64,000 bases of DNA from positions 38,171,835 to 38,235,834 of the forward strand of contig NC_083589.1 in NCBI RefSeq assembly GCF_027579695.1, given 5' to 3'. The first letter of the stretch is position 1, and each line of letters opens with the position of its first letter. Shown piece by piece: positions 43,851 through 57,100 of this stretch. The notes under the pieces were generated by a model. It was not told the origin of the DNA. It did not search any database and worked only from the letters and a program-made list of their open reading frames with translations. The stretch comes from Neoarius graeffei. Its lineage: Eukaryota > Chordata > Actinopteri > Siluriformes > Ariidae. The translations under genes and the position numbers were made by a program.

Positions 43851-45384
43851 AAGACACTTCAGCTCTCTCAAACGGCTTTTAGTTTTACTTTACATGAATG
43901 ATTACATCGAATGATTGGGGTGATGTTTGTGTCCCAGTGATATTACACATATATCACTGTGCAATATCACTAATGCTTGTGTAGCTTTATCAGAAGGGAA
44001 GGATGGAGACTGCAAGATGAGTTGAGTTTGACAGATTAGACAGATTTCAGAGAGAATAAGCTTTCGCAGATATTTCATGTCATCCTTTCATGCAGTTTGA
44101 TTAGCCATTATAGCCATTGTAAAAACTGTCATTAGACCAGGCAGATCAGACTTTTCAATTATTCAGCTTTCCCTGCTTCTTTTTTCTTTCTGTCTTTCTA
44201 TGATCATCTGTGTCTGTTTCAGTGACAATGAGAACAACTGTCAAGTGAAAAAAAAAGCCGAGTTGAAACCTACTTGACCAGTAAAACTTTTTGAATTGAA
44301 ATATGGCTGAAATGTTAAAGAATCACACTGATTTTTTTGTGTGCTCCAAATTAAAAGATTTGTGTAACACAGTGCTTGATACTTTTAAAGTTTTTGTAAC
44401 CTGAGCAATATTCATAAGGTCAGTGTGAAGTAGGGTGAAGTAGAAAATGAAGGAAGTTCCAAAAAATGCTGGAAAAAAAAGAGAAAATGACAGCAAGGTC
44501 AGTCACCCCTTTCCTCAACAAAGTTTTCCACCACAGTTGTCATTTTGCACTAAACCCTTGTGACATCTCTATGCAATATAAGAGGGATCATACAGCTTCA
44601 CCCGCTGACTTTGATCAGTGAAGCTCACAGGCCTCTCAGAACGAAGCGAGGCCTCCTGAGTGGGCTGAGATAATTAGGGCACTTAAGCATCGTCAAAGTC
44701 ATTTTGACAACACTGATGTGGGAGATTGATATTCATGCTCCACTTGCCACCTTCTCCACCTGAGCGTTGCGTTTACTTCCCCATGCAATTAGTACCTGAT
44801 GGTGAGGAGAGATGACAAAAGTGGAGCTGGGGCCGTATTAGCATTCAACGGCATGCGTGCTGCAAGCCACCAAGCAGTATAACCAACAGCCAGTTTAGCC
44901 CTTTCGACACGGTCAATTTCATACTTGCAGAAATGAAAGATTTTGTTTTCTAGCTGCATTACTTGCTATTGATGGGTATTTTGAGTTTATGAATAGCAAA
45001 ATGGCCAGGCCTGCTGTAGGTACATAGTTTAGACAATTGGTGCAAAACACGATGCTGATAACCATCAGAGGGCCAAGACTCTGAAAACAAAATCCGTAAT
45101 CTACAAGACTGACCTTAATATTTTAAAGCAAGAATTTGGCACATAGAAAGGTATGCAAATTTCTGTTTTAAAAGTATGCAAATGAAATGCATAAAAAAAG
45201 TATTTGCTGCTGTTTGATGAAAGCTGAATGAGGACTATAATGTGTCTGAAGAACTCAGTAATGTAATGTCGTCTTTTTCTAATCATGTAGCCACAGTGCC
45301 ATCCAGTGGCAAGGACTCTCAGACCAGACTGGTAAGGGATGATGGCAGGAGTGGAAACAAATTAAATAAAATCCTCAGTCACTT
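43851..45384. other. No recognisable gene
   Basis: Intergenic sequence 3' of brd1. The gatattacacatatatcac / caatatcac motif near 43940 forms a small inverted repeat. Otherwise nothing supported. Confidence 0.4.
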
Positions 45385-45640
45385 TATTCATTCATCTCCA
45401 ATATCTGCTTCAGTCTGGGCAGGAGTCTGGGAATACCGGGCATGAGGCAGGAATACACTTGGATGGTATGCCTGCCCATTTAAAAGCACACATTCACACA
45501 ACCAGACAAGTTTATGGGAAATGGAAGAAAGCCACGCAGCCACAGGCCAATCTCCACACCTAAGTTCAGGATCGAACCGGGGACCTGAAGCTGTGAGGCA
45601 GCATCACTACCCACTGTGCCCTGTCACCATGTCCGAAAAC
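45385..45640 (-). mobile_element. Degenerate SINE
   Basis: Reverse order of body blocks: gtctgggaataccgggcatg, acacattcacacaacc, ccacacctaagttcaggatc and gaaccggggacctgaagctg tgaggcagca, the inverted B-box and head of an old SINE. Confidence 0.6.
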
Positions 45641-45679
45641 ATTAAAAGAACAAAAGAAGACTCATAATTCATATGGTTA

Positions 45680-46852
45680 TTTAGTTTAGTCATTTTTTTA
45701 TTATCTATAAAAAAAAAATCCCAGCAACCATTCTGTTATCCAATAAAAAAAATCTATAATGTATAAAAAGTATCCAACCTTATATCTACCCTTTGCTACC
45801 CAGAGAATAACTAAATGACTGTAATGGGTTATTTCACTAGTCATATCTAACAGTATTTATATAAAGGCTATCAGAGAGCCAATGGAATGTGCCAACTAAA
45901 ACAGATTCATCTCTATTCATCAATCATCATCATCATCATCATATCCCCCCATCCCAATAATTTAACATGGCCACATCATTCAACTACATCATGAAGGTCC
46001 CAAATACACAACCAATACATAACATACACAAAAAAAATTACAGTGTAGACAAGGCTGTTTAAACAACACAAACAAAATGTAAAAACAATTTAAAAAAAAA
46101 AATGGTCTGGGCAGCATTTTTTTTTTCTTTTGGTTTCATGAGAACAACACACTTTCAGTTTCCATAACAGTAATTTGTGTGAGCATCTAAAGAATACAGA
46201 TATATATTTACTTATATAAATATATCACAACAAAATAGGCTAAAACTGTTATAAAAACATTATTGGGTACAAAAGACATAATACCAAAAAAGAAGTTTAT
46301 GCATATAAACCTCAATAATTTAAATGATAAAAAAAGAAAAGGGGGAAAAAATTCTCACATTATTTAAGCCCTGATCAAGCGTCCTTTCCTGCTTGAACTT
46401 TTTTCTTCTGCATCAGTGAGGAAGACGCCAAGATGCTAAAGGTAATTCACCACCAAAAAAAAAAAAATTTATTATATAAATACTACAAAAAAAGAAACCA
46501 AATGTACAGTACCCAGTGCGGCAACTCTACAGAATAAGTTAGGATGAAGCCATTTACAGTTATTTACAGAGTTCGTAGAATAAATGAACACTTTTGTGAG
46601 TGGAAATGAGAACTTCAGGTGGAAATGAAGGTGAGTGGCAGTGAAGGTGGCAGCAAGCGCCTGGCACAGTGAAGGAGAGACGATCAAATGCATTCATGCA
46701 CACACAGTCATCAAAGCAGCAGTCGCCAGAGCAACTTTCTTATAACGAGGAGGAAGAAAAAGAGGTTTGGCAGCAGACAACTGAAGATCTGAGCAAGGCA
46801 TGGAGAATACTAAGGCTTTACAGTCCACCCATGTGCTCCGTGGTCTCTGCTG
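45680..46852 (-). other. brd1: Probable brd1 3' untranslated region
   Basis: From the stop codon at 46853 downstream (leftward) there are about 1.15 kb free of recognisable transposons, in sharp contrast to the surroundings. Candidate AATAAA signals on minus are at 46468-46473 and 45697-45702. The distal one sits at the edge of the repeat-free block. The boundary is inferred. Confidence 0.45.
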
Positions 46853-47036
46853 TTAGTCAACGTCACTGAGATCGTTGTTCGGCTCGTCCTGCACTCGGCT
46901 CAGGTGGTTCATGGCCCGCGTGAAGGCGATCTGAACAGCCTTACGGATGGCTGAGGTGCGGCCCTCCATCATTTTGATCTTGTCGACGGTTTTGTCGATT
47001 CCGAGAGGAACCATTTTGGATTTAGGAAGCCATTGC
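46853..47036 (-). CDS. brd1: brd1 last coding exon (end of PWWP, C-terminus)
   Basis: Acceptor CTGTCTAG|G. Encodes (W)[18 protein letters not shown], then a helix-rich [18 protein letters not shown] and the acidic end NNDLSDVD, followed by TAA. The aromatic WQWLP is the final PWWP strand. Confidence 0.95.
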
Positions 47037-48100
47037 CTAGACAGATGGAATTACAATATACAGATGTGGTATTTAAGTATGTGCACATTACTATCAAGTC
47101 ATTATAGTATTTGTGTGGCGGTTTTGGAAAACCCATTCGACGTTGCTGCAGTTGAATTCAGGCAAACTGACGTAAATGAGGGCAGGAGGAAAAAAAAAAA
47201 AAAATCAGGTTTCAACTATTTTTTCTGCCTAACATTTACACTCACCAGCCACTTTATTAGGAATACCCATCCACCTGCTATTTGATGCAGTGATCTAAAC
47301 CAGCCGATCCCTCGACAGCAGCACAATGCATAAAATCATGCAGATACAAATCAAGAGCTTCAGTTAATGTTCACTTCAAACATCAGAATGGGAAAAATTG
47401 TGATCACTATGATGACTTTCACTGTGGCGTGGGTGTTGGTGCCAGATGGACTGGTCTGAGTATTTTCAGAAACTGCTGATCTTCTAGGGTCCACACACAC
47501 GCGCGCAAAAAAAAAAAAAAAAAGTCTCTAGATTTTATACAAAATGGTGGGGGGTGGGAGACACTGAGGGAGCGACAGTTCTGTGGGTGGAAACGCCTTG
47601 CTTAGAGAGGTCCGAGGAAAATGGCCAGTGCAGAGTTTTCCAAAAATATCGTAGCACAAAGATCACTGTTCAATAGTAGAGCGAGCAGCACAACGAACAC
47701 TCTCTCTCCTAGTTAAGATGCTCTTAGCATTAAGAGGCTTTTGGGGAACCCACCACAGATTGGTTCAAGCTGCCGGGAAGGATATAGCAACTCTTTATAA
47801 ACGTGGTGAGCAGAAAAAGCATCTCAGCATGCAACAGCAGAAAACTACACTGGGTTCCACTCCTGCAAGCCAAGAACAGGAATCTTAGAATCAAGAACAA
47901 GTTCCTATTAAAGTGGCCAGTGAGTGTACATCTCCATCTTAAGAACACAAATATATTTCACAATTTTTTTTTTTTTAAATTTACTCTCTAATCTTGCTTT
48001 TCTTGATAAGGAGACAGTTTAACAGACACAGCTGTACAAACGGTCAGACTGCCCAAAGCTGTTTGGAGTATTAGTTTACGAGCAAAATGTGCTCTCCTTA

Positions 48101-48137
<37 letters not shown>

Positions 48138-51100
48138 GCTTTGATCAGTTTGTTGGTTTCATGCAACAGCAAAACACACAAAAGCCATCACTTACACATT
48201 TTTACAGTTAGGGACCCCTTTAAATATTTTTAATAAATAAATAACAGACCCAATCAGTCCAGACTTGTGTGTACAATCATGTTAAGGGCTATTTTAAGGC
48301 TCAAGAGCTTTTTTAAAAAAAAATAATAATATCCATACCTCTTGCACTGGTCATTAGATTCCAGTTGACATTATTTATAGGCATAATAACTAAGAACTGC
48401 AACAAAATGATAAAATCACGCACCCCTGGCTAGGTTTCCCAGACCCCGCTTTAAGAACCATGACCTGATGCTGTAGAAATGTAGCCTGGGAAATCCCATG
48501 CTGCTTTGCACAATCGTTCCGATCTGAAAAGACAGCATGGAAACTATGGTCTAAAGGCTCGCCTGAGTTAGGGAGCCAATCAGAGAGTGGGGAGGGGTGG
48601 AAAGACGGTGATGCGTACTACTCGACAAACGGAAGCTTGTAGTTTATTTGGGACTGTTTACGGATCACATTTAACATGGCGGCGAGCGATACGAACTGAA
48701 CTTTCGATCAAGCTTTGTCTTGTACAAACGGCAGTAATTGTTCGGTGCCATTGTTTTCCTATTTTTGTTTTGCCTTCTCTTTCTCCTTCCTTCTCTTCTT
48801 CGCCACTCTAACTACGTCACCGGGTACAACTGCCATGATTGGCCATGGGCTACGTATACGCCAAATGATAGACATTCGCAACGTCCAATAAACGGCCGTT
48901 GACAATCGTAAACCACACCTCCCCTACGAGAAATTCAATAGGCGGATTCCAGACCATATTTCACTTGTGATATGGTCTGGTGTTAACCAGACTAGTAGAA
49001 ATGCAGTCAACATGTGAAAACTTTTTCTCAAGCTGTCACACAATTTATTTTAAAAAATAACTGTGTTGCCACTAAATTACAGCATTCACTGCAGATTTAA
49101 ACTCTGTTAATGGGGACAAAAAAATGATCAGGAAAAAGGTAAAAACTAAGCACTATGCAATTCAAAGCTCACCAGCTGCGTTTGTTGTCGAAGAAAAGGA
49201 CGAGGTAGAGCTTCTCTTCGGACTTGTACTGCATTTGCTCTCCAATGCGGAGCACATCCAGTGGCGGGATTGGTATGGACACCCCGTTGTGATTGCAGCC
49301 CACCCGAGGCATGTGAGGGTCGATTATCTATGAGAAACCAAGATGTACAGGAGATAAACGTGATGCCTTAAAGCTAGGTATCTGACATGCACATGCATGT
49401 CACAGGTGTCCTAATGGCTTCTGCGCATTAAATCAATGAGGCTTTCTTTCTCAAGAGGTGCACGTGCGTGTGCCCTATGAAGACACGATGCACTGCACCA
49501 CACCATCAGTTGAATTTAAAGCCGCTGATGATTCCATGAGATATGCTAGCCTTGACACGTGAAATAGTATAACGAATTGATATTCATAAAAAGAGCTGGA
49601 ATTGGACTTGAGTGATTCAGGGGTTAAAACTCAGTAAATCTTTATAGTCCTACTGTTCATAAAAAGGATCTGCTGCTATATTAAACGATAGAATGCTGCC
49701 ATCTAGTGGATACTCAGAAGCTCAAACGTACTCAGCAAACTAGTGTATAAAAATAAGTAATCGCATGCATGTTATCATCCCATAACACACCTGGAAACAA
49801 ACACAATTTAATGAAGACACATTGTGCATGAGTTTATAGTCGGCTCTCCAATCATTGTGTTTCTTGGAAGGGGAAATAGTTAGCACACTGTCACACACTC
49901 ACCAAGGCAGGGTAGGACGGATATCCACTACATTTTGCCCAAACTAGTTTTAGTGGTTCCAGAACAACTGTTGCAGCATTAGAAGGCATCCACAAACTGC
50001 TGTTCCCAACTTCTATGGAAGCAGGAATAACGACAATGTGGTTAGGAGGGATTCGCTGCAAACAGAGCACAACACTTCCAAAGCCATGCTTACAGAGGTA
50101 GAGTATTAACAACACAGCAACACGCAAACACCAAAATACACACCGAAACATGATGCAGCCACAGAATTAAAAAAACAAAAAAAAAAAAAAAAAAACACGG
50201 TCACTACATTTTTTTTTTTAAACGTTCATATTAATCTTTAGCTGATGTTCAAGGATGCTCTCATATATTCAGCGTTTTGTCCACTCTGATTCGAACCCTG
50301 GTGCGTATTTACCCGAGGGCAAGGTTCATTTCAGCAGGTCAAAACAAAATCCACACTCAGGCGCAGACAAAAACAACTGTTCCAAGACTGTCCGAGCGAT
50401 GTGGTGATAGTGACCCTGAATCGACCCAGCTACAGGAAGTAGATTATTTATAAATAAATAAGCTGGGTATTTTGGGTTAGCCTTCAGCTTTCCTACATGC
50501 GAGCTGCTCATATGAGCTGCAAGGAAGAAACTGACCCACAAGACAGAGCTGTAGCACTGCAGAAATACCATGTGTATATGGACTAATGAATAAAATGAGC
50601 AAATAATCACTCTATAAAATACACAAAAATATATAATAGATATCAATGCAATTACTAAAAAGAATTCAGCACAACCTTCTTGTTCTTCATGCTTGGATGA
50701 TTTGTTATTTCTATACAAACTTGGCAAAGGTTTGTTTACCTTCTGCCACCTCTAAATTTCTTACTAATGAATGTAGACAGCCGGACAGATTCATGAACAA
50801 ATTTTCCAGCCGTCCAGGTCTCTCAGCTTTTTGATTTGTTAATTATGTACAATGTAAAACCAAACTGAAGAAAACACATGCTGGTCTGATTCAAGCTCTG
50901 CAAATAGACTAATACATAGGACAATTCTTGAATAAAACTCAAGTGGTGTGATAATTTTGGGCTTCTAGTCAAATGTCAAAAAACGGTTAACAGTAATCAA
51001 AACAACTGTAAACCTTTGATCAACGTTAATGGATAATTTGTGCGAGGGCAGTCCAAACACCACTGGGAACTTACAACCCCGATTCCAAAAAAGTTGGGAC

Positions 51101-54100
51101 AAAGTACAAATTGTAAATAAAAACGGAATGCAATGATGTGGAAGTTTCAAAATTCCATATTTTATTCAGAATAGAACATAGATGACATATCAAATGTTTA
51201 AATGATATATTTTCTCAGTTTAAAGAGAAAAATTAGGTGATTTTAAAATTTCATGACAACAACACATCTCAAAAAAGTTGGGACAAGGCCATGTTTCCCC
51301 ACTGTGAGACATCCCCTTTTCTCTTTACAACAGTCTGTAAACGTCTGTGGACTGAGGAGACAAGTTGCTCAAGTTTAGGGATAGGAATGTTAACCCATTC
51401 TTGTCTAATGTAGGATTCTAGTTGCTCAACTGTCTTAGGTCTTTTTTGTCGTATCTTCCGTTTTATGATGCGCCAAATGTTTTCTATGGGTGAAAGATCT
51501 GGACTGCAGGCTGGCCAGTTCAGTACCCGGACCCTTCTTCTACGCAGCCATGATGCTGTAATTGATGCAGTATGTGGTTTGGCATTGTCATGTTGGAAAA
51601 TGCAAGGTCTTCCCTGAAAGAGACGTCGTCTGGATGGGAGCATATGTTGCTCTAGAACCTGGATATACCTTTCAGCATTGATGGTGTCTTTCCAGATGTG
51701 TAAGCTGCCCATGCCACACGCACTAATGCAACCCCATACCATCAGAGATGCAGGCTTCTGAACTGAGCACTGATAACAACTTGGGTCGTCCTTCTTCTCT
51801 TTAGCCCGAATGACACGGCGTCCCTGATTTCCATAAAGAACTTCAAATTTTGATTCATCTGACCACAGAACAGTTTCCCACTTTGCCACAGTCCATTTTA
51901 AATGAGCCTTGGCCCAGAGAAGACGTCTGCGCTTCGGGATCGTGTTTAGATGCGGCTTCTTCTTTGAACTATAGAGTTTTAGCTGGCAACGGCGGATGGC
52001 ACAGTGAATTGTGTTCACAGATAATGTTCTCTGGAAATATTCCTGAGCCCATTTTGTGATTTCCAATACAGAAGCATGCTTGTATGCGATGCAGTGCCGT
52101 CTAAGGGCCCAAAGATCACGGGCACCCAGTATGGTTTTCGGGCCTTGACCCTTACGCACAGAGATTCTTCCAGATTCTCTGAATCTTTTGATGATATTAT
52201 GCACTGTAGATGATTATATGTTCAAACTCTTTGCAATTTTACACTGTCGAACTCCTTTCTGATATTGCTCCACAATTTGTCGGTGCAGAATTAGGGGGAT
52301 TGGTGATCCTCTTCCCATCTTTACTTCTGAGAACTGCTGCCACTCCAAGATGCTCTTTTTATGCCCAGTCATGTTAATGACCTATTGCCAATTGACCTAA
52401 TGAGTTGCAATTTGGTCCTCCAGCTGTTCCTTTTTTGTACCTTTAACTTTTCCAGCCTCTTATTGCCCCTGTCCCAATTTTTTTGAGATATGTTGCTGTC
52501 ATGAAATTCCAAATGAGCCAATATTTGGCATGAAATTTCAAAATGTCTCACTTTCGACATTTGATATGTTGTCTATGTTCTACTGTGAATACAATATCAG
52601 TTTTTGAGATTTGTAAATTATTGCATTCCGTTTTTATTTACAATTTGTACTTTGTCCCAACTTTTTTGGAATCGGGGTTGTACACTTGACTACAGCCTAC
52701 ATGGTAAAAACAGTAAAAGAGCAATTCCAGCGTTATGGACGTGACACTTGAACTCAAAATGGCAACAAATGACCCAGTGCATGTTTTATTGTCTCCCAGT
52801 ATTTAAACAGGTGTTGCATATTTTAAGGCTGTACCATACTGGATAAGTGATAGAACAAGAACAATTCCCATAGTACATCTAGGGCATGCCAGAAAATGCC
52901 AATAAAAGATGCGTTATGGATGTGACAGAAAAAGTATCACTTTTCTTGGGTGACTGTACATTTTTATCAAACTCTGTGAAATTGTAAACCTAATGTCGAA
53001 ATGGAGATATCCATTTGATAGAGGGGTCCAAGGTGAATATTAAATCTTTGTTTAAAATATTTTGAATTTCATGCAGAGTTTCGGAAGGAAAAGTCAGCGT
53101 TATGGATGTGACGAAATTCCGTTATGGACGTGACGCGTCTGAAATAGACATGGCATATGTTTAGAAAATCAGCAATTTAACCACCATAACCCTTTGAAAA
53201 ACTCTCTAAATATCAGCTAAAACTATCAAAAGTTCTTAAATAATATTAAGGATGGCTATTGTTTTGCTGTTTTGTGGATTTTAGCATACATTTCTGTGGC
53301 TTGTGGCAATAATACAGAATTGTACATGATCAAAGTTGATTTTAGCTTGGGTTTTACATTATAAGAAAGAAAGACTGACAGTGACATATTAGGTTGGTTA
53401 CAAATTGGTTCAACTTATTCACATCTGTAAAATACAGGCCTAGGTGATATCTCTGGGAGTGGTTTTGATGTATTACATGTTGCTTTATTTTTGCATGGTG
53501 AGGTTGACATTTACATGGAATTGCCCACAATAAAGATCTTTGCTAAGAGCTCAGTTTAGTGTTAAATAGCGCACACACACACACACAAACACACCTCTTC
53601 ACGTCAAGAGCTTCCTACTCACCAGCAGCGAGTCTAGCAGCTTTGGTAAAGTTTCCGGTCTCGATACACGCAATGAGCTCACTTTTGTCGTCCGTGGTGT
53701 TCCTGCGCACGAGAGCCGGCTTCCCCTTTCCACACTTTGGGAAACCCAGAGGAGCGCTTCTGAGGGAAAGCTTACTGTTAGATCTATAGTGGGTGACAGA
53801 AACACACCAAAGAATCTAAACACATCAACATCACTAAAAATCACGATCACAATGCACACAAGGTTTTATTGAGTGCTGATCTAATGGACATTTACAATAT
53901 GCCAATTTAAGGACGAAAGGTGAGCAGTATATGAAACTAATAAAATCACACACAGCTTGTTTATTGGTTTTGCAGCAGTAAAGGATACCAGTCAAGGGGG
54001 AAAAGGGTGCATCAGTATATTAAACTTCCCTCATCTTCATCACTATTCAGTGTAGATACAGGAAAGTATTTTTTTTCCTGCAGTCTTCATTATAATCAGA

Positions 54101-57100
54101 ATTCTAACATCAACAAAGTGATGAAAATGATTCATCTGTATGCACACGATGCATCTGTTCAGTGTGCTAATACCAGCCTATTCTGACCCATAGAAAAAAA
54201 GACAGAAGCTCAATCGGCTCAGTGCACCAAGGAGGGTCAAAGTGCAGCTTAATTATGACAATACAAAAGCCATTGTTATCATGAAACCAATTAGAAAGAC
54301 ATATGATGCAAAAAACATCATTCAAACAAGCAAGACTCAGCAAGTCTGTACGTATTGTAAAACACCACACACTATACAGTACTCCAAGTTTACAGGGACA
54401 TTTCTCCGACGCATTTTAGACAATCAACTACTGAGGAAAAATTCTTCCGAAGCTTTAGTGAACATCAGCTGGTTTCATTCACATTAATTCATATCACATG
54501 AACACTAAGTACTCTCACTTCCTACAGCTTCAAAATCACTTTGTAAACACAGCTGATTAAATATTTTTATCTGAAACATTATGTTTCTCTGAGAATGATG
54601 TGCACTGTGCTGCCCCTTTAACTCGCTGCATTTATTAAGAAAGGGCAAACACTGCATATATTATTACAGAGTGGAATACATTTTCAAGCGTGCGCTTCCT
54701 AGTTTCAAGACACACGAATGAAACCGTTGTCATGAATGCTTTAGGAAATGCAGTGCAAACATTATAAATTATGATGCAAGTCACTGTCAACATAGGTAAT
54801 TAAATTATCTAGAACACACTGAATTGTGCATTACTTGCAGGGCTGGGCGTTGTCTGAAGTTTTCCTCAACAGATGTCTATTTGCGCGTCTGTCTGTCGGG
54901 CCACGTGCGCACATGTCCGTCCTTCCGTCTGCCCGTCTATTCACGTCTGTCTGCGTGTGTGCGAGCCTGAGCAAAAGCCATGTGGATATTACCATCCTTG
55001 CAGATGAGGGAGGGGTTAGTTCAGAGAACAAATCATGACAGAGCCCTCAGTATTAATTAATAAATTAAATCTACACAGTGCAAAAAAATTTTTTAAAAAT
55101 TGGATCTCATGCTATGCATGACACACAGGAGGAGAACGTGTGGAATGGTTTATTTAAGCAGCACATTTCCAAATTTCAGGGCTCACTACTGTTGTAGCTG
55201 TGTACAGTACTGAATCCGTACAGCTCTCACTGTGACTAGCCAAAGATTTTTACACACACACACACACACAGGCTTGAGCTTCATTCACAATAGGGGAAAA
55301 AAAAAAAAAAAAACTTTAATTGCGCTCAAATACATTAATTTGAGCTTAAATTAATTTTTAATGTTTGTGAAGGTTGTTTTAAAGGATATGGGACATGAAA
55401 CATAAATGCATGCTATATCAGTTTCTTTCCATTAAAAATATGAAATAATTGCATCAACAAATACAAAATTATCTATTAAATTCAGCAAAATCGTTATATT
55501 CGTGATGATTATATGGCATTTCTGCTCGAGCTCCGATATGCATATTTTACAACCGGAAGAGCCGCTGTCACGTGACCATACGTCACAAAAACTTTCGGGC
55601 ACAGCACAAGCGGGTAGATGAATGGAGAAGTGGATGACAAGAAAATTGTTTTTATAGTCTTTAACGTACATTGGACATCATGGTGTATTGTGCTGCTTAT
55701 GGTTGCAATAATTCCAATGAGAAATGCCCTGGAGTAAGTTTTTTTGCATTCCCCAAGGACCCGAAGCTGAGGAAAGTGTGGGCTCACTACTGTCGTAGAA
55801 AAAAAACTTTGCACCTACTGTTTCCCACAAACTGTGTTCGGACCATTTCACAGAGGATTCTTTCAACATTAATACTCAGGTACTGAGCGATATTAATTGC
55901 CAAGCCAAATTTAAGAGGTTACTTAAAGATGGAGCCGTTCCCAACATCCCAATTCAGGAACAAGATGGCAGAGTGAAACCCGAAGTGCTACGGCTACCAC
56001 GAGGTGCATTCGCTAAGCGACTGAAAGCCGAGGTAAGGATTAGTATTATAATTTTGGGTGTATCAATTATTGATTATCATAATTCTGACTCATCTCTTTC
56101 GCCAAACGGCGTAGTGTTGTTGGCTGTGTGATGGCGTTTCGCCATTTTGAATGTTTTCATCTCGGACTCTGGAAGCATTGTATCTCAATCAATCTTGAAA
56201 AATATCAGCAAAAAAAAAAACTAGCTTGCAACGGACTTTAGCTAGATCTATGATGAACTTTCAATGTATGATACAAAAATAATACTTCTTTCAACAGATC
56301 ATTAGCCTTTGAGCAGAATTGTTTTTAACTTACCAGGATGTGTTATCGAGCCGACCGCTTTCAGTTTCATGGGGATTGAATGAACTCTCACTCTCAGAAT
56401 CATCTGACCCGTCAGAGTAAAGACGAGATCTATGTTCATGTGAATTTCCAGCTATCGGTTCGAATTGATAGGGTCTAACTTCACATCTCTGTGAAACATC
56501 GGGAATATTACTGTCGATGGTGTCCATTTCAGTAACCCGTTTACATTAGATACCCAAGCGCTGGCTCCTTGGAAAGTTTTTGTGACGTCACGGGTCACGT
56601 AACCGCTTAGCTAATTAACGAATCATTATTTTACGCTGATGTATAAAAAAAGTTGAATAATGTGATGATTTTCACATTTTTGACGCCCTGCAGTGATTTA
56701 GATGGCATTTCTTATGTCCTTTATACATAATTATACCCAGAAAAAAATCCATGTCCCATGTCCTTTAAGACAGTGCCAGTGTTTCTCTAATTTATATTTA
56801 ACTTCAAGGAGGTGGTTGGTGCACTATACACTAAAGGAGTGAAATTAACAGCTCCTTATTTTTTTCGCAGTTCGGTTTCCATCAAATCCTGCGCTCTGAT
56901 TGGTTGGCAAGCGGGTCTGTATCCTATGATACGGACCCTGGTTACGGACCTCTGGCGACTCGCTCGTTCACAACAACAACAAACATAGTAGCATTTTTGT
57001 CAACGTTTATTTTTGCATTTCTCAGCATAATAGCATTAATTTTACAGCATGGATAGCGATAACGAAAGTGTTCACAGTGAAAGCTAGTTTTACTACCCTG

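Larger units (their letters stand above)
55383..56764. mobile_element. TTAA-flanked Kolobok-like element with THAP and ballast-type exons
   Basis: TTAA at 55379-55382 and 56765-56768. The left end is AGGATATGGGACATGAA; the right end inverted is AGGACATGGGACATGGA, clearly an inverted repeat. A THAP exon (plus, 55680-56031) and a ballast-type first exon (minus, 56527-56330) face each other, the same layout as in 16936-19540. 1382 bp; transposase core and ballast exons 2 and 3 are deleted. Confidence 0.85.
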
